56,221 nt of DNA from contig CAYLVM010000005.1 in the NCBI GenBank assembly GCA_964387145.1, positions 1-56,221 on the forward strand. Direction: 5' to 3'. This document shows positions 32,432 to 39,999 of the stretch, piece by piece. Source of the DNA: JAMBLL01 sp964387145. GTDB taxonomy: Bacteria; Actinomycetota; Acidimicrobiia; Spongiisociales; UBA5794. The translations under genes were made by a program, and so were the position numbers. Each line of letters starts with the position of its first letter. Position 1 is the first letter of the stretch. Below the pieces are notes generated by a model that did not search any database, was not told the origin of the DNA, and worked only from the letters and a program-made list of their open reading frames with translations.

Positions 32432-34995
32432 TCCCGGCCGCTCACCGATCGGCGAGCCTGCCACCGTCTGGCCTCGACGGACTCGACCCGACGTGGTCGC
32501 GGTTGATCACGACCCCCGCCCTCGACGGCGTCGGAAGAACCTGGCACGTGCTCGACAACCGGGTCACAGATCCATCGCTGACACTGCTCTGTGTCCATGG
32601 CAACCCCACATGGTCGTACCTGTGGCGTGACCTTCTCGCATCGGCGCCGCCGGGCGTGCGGGTCGTCGCCGTCGATCACCTCGACATGGGGTTCTCCGAG
32701 CGGACAGGAACAACGCGCCGTCTTGCACAGAGGATCGACGATCTCTGCGCGCTCACCGGTGCCCTCGAGATCGATGGCCCCGTCGTGACCGTAGCCCACG
32801 ACTGGGGAGGGCCGATCTCCCTCGGGTGGGCAGAGCGTCACGTGGACCAACTCGCCGGCGTGATCCTGATGAACACGGCAGTGCACCAACCACAGGACGT
32901 CGCTCCACCCGGCCTGATCCGGCTCGTGAGGACGCCCGGCCTCCTCGAGAAGGTCTGTGTCACCTCGCCGATGTTCGTACGTGGGGCAATGGCCCTGTCA
33001 CGTCCCCGTCCGGACAAGGACGTCAGACGCGCCTACGAGGCCCCGTACGGCAACCCGGAGGTGAGGCATGGGATCGCCGGGTTCGTAGAGGACATACCCC
33101 TCGACCCGCATCATCCGACGCGTGCAACGCTCGACGCCGTTGCGAACGGTCTCGAAGGTCTCAAGGATGTCCCGACGCTGCTGCTGTGGGGACCCTCCGA
33201 TCCGGTGTTCTCGGATCGCTACCTTCGCGATCTCGCGAAACGTCTGCCCCAGGCATCGATCCACCGGTTCATTGGAGCAAGCCACATGCTCCCCGAGGAT
33301 GTAGATGTCGCGCCCGTCGTGTACGCGTGGATCGACCGCGACACCGCTATGCCACCCATCGGTGACGGACGAACCCGAGAATCGCTTTGGGCAGCGATCG
33401 AGCGACGATCCAATGACCGAGATCCAGCGGTGGTCGACATGGGCAAGGAGGGTGCCCAACGGTACGTCACGTTCGCCGAGTTGGCCGAAGGAGTCTCGGA
33501 CCTCGCCTCCGGTCTTGCGGCCATAGGCGTCGCCCCCGGTGACCGGATCGCGTTGCTCGTGCCTCCGGGCATCGACCTGGCGCTCTGTCTCTACGGTGCG
33601 TGGAGAGCGGGTGCTGTCGTGGTGCTCGTCGACGCAGGTCTTGGCGTCCGCGGGATCGGGAGGGCACTCAAGAGCGCCAACCCCCAGTATCTCATCGGCA
33701 TCCCAAAGGCCCTGGCTGCTGCCCGCACGATGCGATGGCCCGGTGTCGGTATCTCGACGTCGACCTTGGCAGTATCTCAGGCCCGCGCTCTCGGTGTCAG
33801 GCACTCACTCGACGAGATCCGCAAGCGCGGACGAAGCCACCAGACGCCTGCCGAGGTCGGCGGTGATGCGTACGCGGCGGTTGCGTTCACATCGGGGGCC
33901 ACCGGACCGGCGAAGGGAGTCGTCTACCGACACCGCCAGCTCCAGGCGCAACGCGATGCACTTGTCGACCTTTACGACATCGTTGAGTCCGACCGGCTCG
34001 TTGCCGCGTTTGGCCCATTCGCTCTCTTTGGGCCGGGGATGGGGATCCCGTCTGTCGTCCCGCACATGGACGTGACATCGCCTGGAACGCTCACCGCCAG
34101 TTCGCTCGCAGCGGCGGTTGAAGCGATCGACGCGACCATGGTGTTCGGATCGCCGGCAGCGCTGCGCAACGTCACCGCGACGGCAAGCGACCTGTCCCAC
34201 GATGAGCGCGAGCACCTCGCACGGGTCCGACTGCTGTTGTCGGCCGGTGCACCGGTTCCCGCCGACGTACTCCATGGTGCGGTCGAGGTGATGCCGAACG
34301 CCGAGCCACATACGCCGTACGGCATGACCGAGGTCCTTCCCGTCGCCGACATCTCTCTTTCTCAGATCGATGAGGCAGGCGACGGTTCCGGTGTCTGCGT
34401 CGGACTTCCGGTCCACGGCATCGACGTCGTGATCGATCCGTTCGACCGACAGGGGGTGCCGAAGGGAGCCACGACGACCGATCCCGACGTGGTCGGGGAG
34501 GTCTGCATCAAGGCGCCGCACATGCGCGATGGTTACGACAACCTGTGGTTCGCGCAGCACGCCGCGTCTCAGCCTCCGGGCTGGCACCGAAGTGGCGACG
34601 TCGGGCACTTCGATGCCGAAGGGCGCCTATGGATCGAGGGCAGGATCGTTCACGTCATCTCCACCATGTCGGGGCCTGTTACCCCTATCGGCCTCGAGCA
34701 TGCGATCAACCGACTCGAGGGAGTTGCGCTCTCGGCCATCGTTGGAGTCGGTCCGAAGGGAACGCAGCAGGTCGTGGCAGTCATCGTTCCCGATCCCGGC
34801 ATCCGGCGATCCTCGCTCGCAGGCGAGGGGCTTGCAGACCAGGTGCGCTCGCAGGTCGGAGCCGTTGACGTCGCAGCGGTGCTCGTCGTCCGGTCGCTGC
34901 CGGTCGACAAGCGGCACAACTCCAAGATCGACCGGACGCGCGTTGCTGCCTGGGCCGAGCGCGTGCTCGCCGGTGGGCGGATGGGGAATCCATGA
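32428..34995 (+). CDS. oleBC: OleBC fusion: beta-lactone decarboxylase plus beta-lactone synthetase
   Basis: An 855-residue fusion. Residues about 1-305 are an alpha/beta hydrolase of the haloalkane-dehalogenase type with CVHGNPTWSYLWRDLL, nucleophile Asp125 (AHDWGGP), Asp258 (WGPSDPVF) and His286 (GASHML): OleB, which turns beta-lactones into cis-olefins and CO2. Residues about 320-855 are an AMP-forming enzyme with AFTSGATGPAKGVV (487-500) and TPYGMTEVLP: OleC, which converts beta-hydroxy acids to beta-lactones. Such fusions are known from other actinobacteria. The GTG start overlaps the oleA stop, and the stop overlaps the oleD ATG, so all three are co-translated. Confidence 0.94.
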   Translation: MIPAAHRSASLPPSGLDGLDPTWSRLITTPALDGVGRTWHVLDNRVTDPSLTLLCVHGNPTWSYLWRDLLASAPPGVRVVAVDHLDMGFSERTGTTRRLAQRIDDLCALTGALEIDGPVVTVAHDWGGPISLGWAERHVDQLAGVILMNTAVHQPQDVAPPGLIRLVRTPGLLEKVCVTSPMFVRGAMALSRPRPDKDVRRAYEAPYGNPEVRHGIAGFVEDIPLDPHHPTRATLDAVANGLEGLKDVPTLLLWGPSDPVFSDRYLRDLAKRLPQASIHRFIGASHMLPEDVDVAPVVYAWIDRDTAMPPIGDGRTRESLWAAIERRSNDRDPAVVDMGKEGAQRYVTFAELAEGVSDLASGLAAIGVAPGDRIALLVPPGIDLALCLYGAWRAGAVVVLVDAGLGVRGIGRALKSANPQYLIGIPKALAAARTMRWPGVGISTSTLAVSQARALGVRHSLDEIRKRGRSHQTPAEVGGDAYAAVAFTSGATGPAKGVVYRHRQLQAQRDALVDLYDIVESDRLVAAFGPFALFGPGMGIPSVVPHMDVTSPGTLTASSLAAAVEAIDATMVFGSPAALRNVTATASDLSHDEREHLARVRLLLSAGAPVPADVLHGAVEVMPNAEPHTPYGMTEVLPVADISLSQIDEAGDGSGVCVGLPVHGIDVVIDPFDRQGVPKGATTTDPDVVGEVCIKAPHMRDGYDNLWFAQHAASQPPGWHRSGDVGHFDAEGRLWIEGRIVHVISTMSGPVTPIGLEHAINRLEGVALSAIVGVGPKGTQQVVAVIVPDPGIRRSSLAGEGLADQVRSQVGAVDVAAVLVVRSLPVDKRHNSKIDRTRVAAWAERVLAGGRMGNP

Positions 34996-35957
34996 GGGTC
35001 CTCGTGACGGGGGCAACCAGCCTCCTCGGCCGCACGGTCACCGAGCATTTGCTCGCCAGAGGTGACGATGTGACGGTGTTCCAACGCCACTCGAGCGATA
35101 TCGACACGCGTGAGATCCTCGGTGATGTCTCCGACAGTGACGTCGTTGCACGGGCGGCGGAAGGTGTCGATGCGGTCGTGCACCTTGCTGCACGGGTCGG
35201 TGTGGTCGGCGTATGGAGACAGTTCGAGAGAACGAACATCATGGGTACGACGAACGTGATCACTGCTGCGCGTAGCGCCGGTGCATCGCGATTCGTTCAC
35301 GTCTCGTCTCCAGCAGTTGCGCACGCTGGAGTGTCACTCATTGGAGCGGGCGCCGGTGCAGCCAACCCGAACAGTGCACGCGGACCGTACGCCCGCAGTA
35401 AAGCGTTCGCCGAGCATGCCGCACTCGCCGCGAACTCCTCCGAGATGTCAGTCGTGGCGGTACGCCCGCACCTCGTATGGGGACCGGGCGACACACAACT
35501 CGTGGGTCGGATCATCGAGCGAGCCAGGCAGGGGAGACTCGCGATCGTCGGTACGGGTGCATCACTCATCGACAGCACCTACGTCGACAACGCCGCTGAT
35601 GCTCTCGTCGCCGCGCTCGACCGGGCAGACACCGTTGGAGGCAGGGCCTTCGTCGTGTCGAATGGCCAACCGAGGCCGGTACGTGAACTCATCAACAGGA
35701 TCGTTCTTGCCGCAGGGTTGGAGCCGCCGAGCATCGCGGTTCCGTACCGTGTCGCACGCGGCGGCGGCCTGGTATTGGAGAAGGTATGGGACCGCACCGA
35801 GCGGACCGATGACCCCCCGATGACGAGTTTCCTCGCAGAACAGCTGGGAACCGCCCACTGGTTCGATCAGCGCGAGACCCGAGAGGCGCTCGGTTGGATT
35901 CCGTCCGTCTCCCTCGACGAGGGGTTCCGGCGGCTGGCAGCCTCCTTCGGGTCGTAG
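34992..35957 (+). CDS. oleD: OleD beta-keto acid reductase
   Basis: A 321-residue extended short-chain dehydrogenase. It has the nucleotide-binding VTGATSLLGRTV, DAVVHLAARVG, and the catalytic YARSK (Tyr133, Lys137), with a Ser in FVHVSSPAV. In the ole pathway OleD reduces the OleA product to the beta-hydroxy acid with NADPH before OleC acts. The start overlaps the oleBC stop by ATGA. It ends the operon; the following 100 bases contain no clear terminator. Confidence 0.93.
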   Translation: MRVLVTGATSLLGRTVTEHLLARGDDVTVFQRHSSDIDTREILGDVSDSDVVARAAEGVDAVVHLAARVGVVGVWRQFERTNIMGTTNVITAARSAGASRFVHVSSPAVAHAGVSLIGAGAGAANPNSARGPYARSKAFAEHAALAANSSEMSVVAVRPHLVWGPGDTQLVGRIIERARQGRLAIVGTGASLIDSTYVDNAADALVAALDRADTVGGRAFVVSNGQPRPVRELINRIVLAAGLEPPSIAVPYRVARGGGLVLEKVWDRTERTDDPPMTSFLAEQLGTAHWFDQRETREALGWIPSVSLDEGFRRLAASFGS

Positions 35958-36059
35958 GGTTGCTGGTCGTAGGCGAGCGGGAAGTCCCTCTGCCACGCGG
36001 CGATCGTCCTTGGACTCGTGTTCTTTGTGAACTCGCGTTGGGCCGCCGGGAGGGGTTGG

Positions 36060-36242
36060 GTGTTCAACAAGCACAATCCACGCCCGAGCGGAAGTGGAAT
36101 CCCCACGTTCGTCGATGAGATCTTTCATCCAGCCGTCGAGCACGCGGCGACCGAGGAGGCCTCCGAAGCGGGGAGAGCGGATTGGCCCGAGTCGGGTGAC
36201 GACTCGGGCAGTGGCAGAGGATCGGAACACCGCGACGACTGA
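36060..36242 (+). CDS. Possible 60-residue acidic protein (hypothetical)
   Basis: A 60-residue frame beginning at a GTG with a strong ribosome site, GGAGG, six bases upstream. The sequence has a structured-looking N-terminal half with GIPTFVDEIFHPAV and an acidic, Gly/Ser-rich tail (DWPESGDDSGSG). The frame is open further upstream to 35973, with GTG codons at 36018 and 36027 that lack a ribosome site. It fills the gap after oleD in the same direction and could be the last gene of the ole operon. No family recognised; chance cannot be ruled out. Confidence 0.45.
   Translation: MFNKHNPRPSGSGIPTFVDEIFHPAVEHAATEEASEAGRADWPESGDDSGSGRGSEHRDD
36185..36209 (+). repeat. Perfect 9-bp hairpin
   Basis: GCCCGAGTC (36185-36193) and GACTCGGGC (36201-36209) pair perfectly around a seven-base loop. 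It lies near the end of the possible 60-residue gene. It may end the ole transcript, although no T tract follows. Confidence 0.5.
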
Positions 36243-36407
36243 GGATGCGCATCAGGTCTCTTCATGTCCCGGATCTCACAGATTCCTCATGCGTTGGCAC
36301 GCGGGTATGGCCGATTGCGAGATACCGTTGCGCGATTCCAGCAGTTTCACCCGGTGCCGGGACCGAACCACGGATCCCCGGGGAAAGCAATCATCAGGAG
36401 CCACGAC

Positions 36408-36659
36408 ATGACCACCTTGCAGATCACAGAGGACACGAAGGTATCGGAGATTCTCGATGAGTACGGCGACATCGCCGATGTGATGGAAGCACTCGGGATG
36501 AAGCGTGTGGGCGGACTGTCGTTTCGACGGGTCGCAACGAAGGCGATCACGGTCAAGAATGCTGCGAGGATCCATCGTGTGCCTGTCGATGAGTTGCTCG
36601 ACAAGTTGCACGCCGCCGTCGCCCAGATCGAATCTGATGAGGGCCCCCACGAAGCTTGA
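36408..36659 (+). CDS. DUF1858-domain protein
   Basis: An 83-residue protein that is almost entirely one DUF1858-like domain: MTTLQITEDTKVSEILDEYG, then ADVMEALGMKRVGG and a helix-rich end (ARIHRVPVDELLDKLHAA). Such domains occur alone or beside hybrid-cluster and redox proteins and are thought to bind a ligand or metal, but the role is unknown. AGGAG lies eight bases before the ATG at 36408, which fixes the start; an open frame 144 bases longer has no such support. The 165 bases before it show nothing else. Confidence 0.82.
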   Translation: MTTLQITEDTKVSEILDEYGDIADVMEALGMKRVGGLSFRRVATKAITVKNAARIHRVPVDELLDKLHAAVAQIESDEGPHEA

Positions 36660-36718
36660 TCGTTGGCGGGCCGGCGTATCGAGACAGTCGGGAGAACGAG
36701 CACGAGTTGATGTGCCGA

Positions 36719-36724
36719 TACACT
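36719..36724 (+). promoter_or_regulatory. Leaderless -10 element (TACACT) of rimO
   Basis: TACACT ends seven bases before the ATG at 36732, and no Shine-Dalgarno is present. It should start the rimO-cinA-thpR transcript. Confidence 0.4.
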
Positions 36725-36731
36725 CGCTCAG

Positions 36732-38048
36732 ATGACCGCCCCCTCCGTATGGCTGACGACGCTTGGCTGCTCCAAGAACCAGGTCGACTCCGACAAGATC
36801 TCCTCAGTCCTGGGTGACTCGGGATACGTCGACGCCGATGATCCCGAGACCGCCGACGTCGTGATGGTGAACACGTGTGGGTTCATCGATGCAGCCCGTA
36901 GGGAGTCGATCGAGACGATCCTCGAGCTTGCCGACGCAAAGCGTGACGATGCGAAGCTCGTGGTGATGGGGTGCATGGCGCAACGCTACGAACAGGAACT
37001 CATCGAAGCACTCCCGGAAGCCGATGCGGTGATCGGGCTGTCACGGTACTCCGAACTCGCGGACGAGATCGACACGATGACCGGATGGCACCCGATCCAG
37101 ATCGGTGGCGTGAAACGATCGCACATGGACATCCTCGAGGGCGTTCGGCGACCAACACCCGCAACGCCGTACGCCTACGTGAAGGTTGCGGAAGGATGCA
37201 ACAAGACGTGTGCGTTCTGTGCCATCCCGCTGATCCGCGGCAAGCAACGCTCGAGGGTAGGGGAGGGCATCGTCGCAGAGATCGAGGGGCTCGTTGCCGG
37301 GGGAGTCCAGGAGATCGTCCTCGTCGCACAGGACCTCGCTGCATACGGGAGGGACAACGATGCGGGCTCTATAGAAGATCTCGTGGAGCGAGCGGCGTCT
37401 GTAGAGGGGCTTGCCCGCTTGCGTCTCTACTACCTGTACCCGAAGGAGATCCGGGAAGGTCTCATCGATCTGATGGCGGGTCATAGGACGATCGCCAACT
37501 ACTTCGACCTGTCACTCCAACACTCCTCAGCAACGCTGCTGCGTGCCATGCGCCGGCCCGGGAGCGGCGACGGGCACCGCGACCTCATCGATCGTATCCG
37601 GGTTGCTGCACCCGACGCTGCAACGCGCTCGAGTTTCATCGTCGGCTTCCCAGGTGAAACCGATGACGACGTCGAGGATCTCGCAGGGTTCCTTCGTGAC
37701 GTTCGACTCGACTGGGCAGGGTTCTTCCCCTTTTCACGGGAGGACGGCACGACGGCGGCCACGATGGAGAACCAGGTTCCTGGCAACGTGATCGGCGAGC
37801 GGCTCCGGTACATTCAGAACATCCAGGACGAGATCACCATGGAGAAGAATGCAGCGACGGTCGGATCGACCGTGCGGGTACTCGTCGACCAGGTAGAGGA
37901 TGGCCAGGCGGTCGGCCGATCACATCGCGAGGCTCCCGAGATCGACGGCATGATCCTTCTCGATGACGGGCATCCGGGGGAGTGGGTCAACGCGACGATC
38001 ACGGGTGCCTACGCAACGGACACGACCGCGACCGTGGTCGGCCTGTGA
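36732..38048 (+). CDS. rimO: Ribosomal protein S12 methylthiotransferase RimO
   Basis: A 438-residue methylthiotransferase. The N-terminal domain starts TTLGCSKNQVDSD and carries NTCGFIDAA and MGCMAQRY with the cysteines of the auxiliary cluster. The radical-SAM motif is KVAEGCNKTCAFCAIPLIRG, and a C-terminal TRAM-type domain closes the protein. LGCSKNQVDSD and AIPLIRGKQRSR are of the RimO type rather than MiaB; MiaB is encoded separately at 48674. It methylthiolates an aspartate of S12. The stop overlaps the GTG start of cinA. Confidence 0.94.
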   Translation: MTAPSVWLTTLGCSKNQVDSDKISSVLGDSGYVDADDPETADVVMVNTCGFIDAARRESIETILELADAKRDDAKLVVMGCMAQRYEQELIEALPEADAVIGLSRYSELADEIDTMTGWHPIQIGGVKRSHMDILEGVRRPTPATPYAYVKVAEGCNKTCAFCAIPLIRGKQRSRVGEGIVAEIEGLVAGGVQEIVLVAQDLAAYGRDNDAGSIEDLVERAASVEGLARLRLYYLYPKEIREGLIDLMAGHRTIANYFDLSLQHSSATLLRAMRRPGSGDGHRDLIDRIRVAAPDAATRSSFIVGFPGETDDDVEDLAGFLRDVRLDWAGFFPFSREDGTTAATMENQVPGNVIGERLRYIQNIQDEITMEKNAATVGSTVRVLVDQVEDGQAVGRSHREAPEIDGMILLDDGHPGEWVNATITGAYATDTTATVVGL

Positions 38049-39283
38049 ACGTCGAGACCCTTGCCGTTGGAACCGAGCTCCTTCTCGGTCAGATCGTCAA
38101 CACGAACGCAGCGGACATCGCTGTGCGCCTCGCCGACTCTGGAGTGACTCATGTCCGTCAGACCGTCGTTGGAGACAACGCAGCCAGGATGGAGGATGCG
38201 ATACGTGAGGCCGTCGGACGGTCGGATGCACTCGTCATCACCGGGGGCATCGGGCCGACACAGGATGACATCACGAGGGAAGCGGTAGCGGTCGTTGCGG
38301 GTGTTCCCCTCTTCTTCGACGAGGTGTACGCACGAGACATGCGAGCACTGTGGGAGCGGAGGGGCAGGGAGTTTCCCGAGTCGAACCTGCGTCAGGCGTA
38401 CAGGCCGGAGGGTGCCGTTGCGATAGCGAATCCGAAGGGGAGTGCCCCGGGGTTCCGGATCGAGGTCGACGGGTGCTGGATCTTCGCTCTTCCCGGTGTC
38501 CCTGCTGAGATGCGAGGCATGCTCGACGACAGTGTCATGCCGTTCGTACGGAGCCTGGCGGGGGACGACGCGTCTGTCGTCGTGAGTCGGGTGCTCAAGA
38601 GTTGGGGCATGTCGGAGGCCGCGGTCGGAGAGCTCCTGAGCGACCTCTTCGAGGAATCGGAGAACCCGACGGTGGCGTTCCTGGCATCGGCAGGGGTGAT
38701 CAAGGTACGTCTCACGGCTCGAGCTCCCAGCGACGAGGACGCCTACGCTCTGATCGCGCCGCTCGAAGCCGAGGTCCGACGGCGCCTGGGTGATCGCATC
38801 TTCGGCGTGGACGACGACACGATCGAGGGGATCATCCATACGCTCCTGCTCGAACGACGATGGACGATCGCCACCGCTGAGTCTGCCACCGTCGGGATCG
38901 TCGCGTCTCGACTCACGAGCGTGCCAGGGTCGAGTGCCACGTTCCGAGGATCCATCGGTGCCTACGCTCCCGATATCAAAGCGTCGCTGCTCTTCGTATC
39001 CGAGGCGCTGATGCGTGACAAGGGGATCGTCTCACAGGACACAGCATTGGCAATGGCTCGGGGTGTTCGCCGCCGGCTCGGTGCCGACGTCGGTGTGGCC
39101 GTTACCGGTTCCGCCGGTCCAGAACCGCTCGAGGTGGAAGCAGGGACGATGTGTGTCGCCGTCGTGACACCAGGCGTCGAGCGCTCGCGGACGTTCACCA
39201 TGCCGGGAGACCGCGAACGGGTACGTACCTACACCGCAACAGCTGCACTGCATCAGATCCGATTGGCTTTGATGGAATCATGA
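38045..39283 (+). CDS. cinA: CinA family protein (nicotinamide-nucleotide amidase / competence-damage protein)
   Basis: A 412-residue two-domain CinA. The first 250 residues are a molybdopterin-binding-like domain (VGTELLLGQIVNTN, VITGGIGPTQDDITREA), associated with ADP-ribose or pyrophosphate hydrolysis. The last 160 residues are the NMN-deamidase domain (TIATAESATVGIVASRLTSVPGSS, then GVAVTGSAGPEP). It recycles pyridine nucleotides and often lies upstream of recA, as here at a distance. In the C-terminal domain the usual ATAESCTGG reads ATAESATVG, so the cysteine is replaced by Ala. The GTG start overlaps the rimO stop by GTGA. Confidence 0.93.
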   Translation: MNVETLAVGTELLLGQIVNTNAADIAVRLADSGVTHVRQTVVGDNAARMEDAIREAVGRSDALVITGGIGPTQDDITREAVAVVAGVPLFFDEVYARDMRALWERRGREFPESNLRQAYRPEGAVAIANPKGSAPGFRIEVDGCWIFALPGVPAEMRGMLDDSVMPFVRSLAGDDASVVVSRVLKSWGMSEAAVGELLSDLFEESENPTVAFLASAGVIKVRLTARAPSDEDAYALIAPLEAEVRRRLGDRIFGVDDDTIEGIIHTLLLERRWTIATAESATVGIVASRLTSVPGSSATFRGSIGAYAPDIKASLLFVSEALMRDKGIVSQDTALAMARGVRRRLGADVGVAVTGSAGPEPLEVEAGTMCVAVVTPGVERSRTFTMPGDRERVRTYTATAALHQIRLALMES

Positions 39284-39843
39284 ATGACCACGCGTTCCTC
39301 GCTGTCGACCTCACGACGCATGAACGCCACGCGCTCGCTGCTGCACTCCACGACGCAAGCCCTGGACCGCCGGTTCCCGGCAAGCGGCAACCTCCGGAGA
39401 ACTGGCATGTCACGTTGCGGTTCCTCGGCGAGATGTCGGACACGACCGGAGAGCTGCTCATTCGAGAGATCGACGAAGCCATCGACCTCGCACCGGGGCG
39501 GGTGGCGGGCGTCGGTCTTGGCGTGTTCCCGAGACCAGCGAAGGCATCGGTCCTCTACGTTCGTATCGACGATCCGACGGAGCTTCTCAGCCGCCTTGCG
39601 GCGCGCTGCGAGGCAGCCGCCAGGGACGTCGGGTTCTCTCCAGAGGAGCGTCCGTTCGTACCGCATGTGACGCTGTCGCGACTGCGGCCGGCACAGGATC
39701 TGGCCAGCCTCCTCGACGCCTTCGATGACTTCGAGGTCGGGATCGCCGTTACCGGTGTGACGCTGTTCCGTACCCGTCGATCGCGCTCGCGACTGTGGTA
39801 CGAAGCGATCGACTCGGTCGATCTCGTGAGGGTCGTCTCGTGA
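39280..39843 (+). CDS. thpR: RNA 2',3'-cyclic phosphodiesterase
   Basis: A 187-residue 2H phosphoesterase. The two catalytic HxT motifs are WHVTLRFLG (about residues 45-53) and PHVTLSRL (about 128-135). The family opens 2',3'-cyclic phosphates on RNA or ligates tRNA halves in vitro. It is a conserved neighbour of cinA in actinobacteria. The ATG at 39280 overlaps the cinA stop (ATGA), giving the frame MNDHAFLAVDL. Confidence 0.92.
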   Translation: MNDHAFLAVDLTTHERHALAAALHDASPGPPVPGKRQPPENWHVTLRFLGEMSDTTGELLIREIDEAIDLAPGRVAGVGLGVFPRPAKASVLYVRIDDPTELLSRLAARCEAAARDVGFSPEERPFVPHVTLSRLRPAQDLASLLDAFDDFEVGIAVTGVTLFRTRRSRSRLWYEAIDSVDLVRVVS

Positions 39844-39930
39844 CCGTCAGGTGATGGGATGGTGCCAGGATCCGGGGGTCGCCCGACGGCAGGGATCGGG
39901 GCCCATATCCTCGTCGAGTCCGGTCCCGCC

Positions 39931-39936
39931 TAGCAT
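39931..39936 (+). promoter_or_regulatory. Possible -10 element (TAGCAT) before the PPDK-like gene
   Basis: TAGCAT lies 63 bases before the ATG at 40000 in a 156-base gap. This gene has a proper ribosome site (GGAGGG), so a leader of about 55 bases fits. No -35 was recognised. Confidence 0.3.
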
Positions 39937-39999
39937 GTGCGCGCTGCGCTCCGGGGAGTGGGCGCTGCTGGGAACGGGTTACTCGCCTGGAGGGACGGG

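Noticed and set aside
35941..36059. Longer start of the 60-residue protein at GTG 36018
   Set aside because: No ribosome site there, while the GTG at 36060 has GGAGG at six bases.
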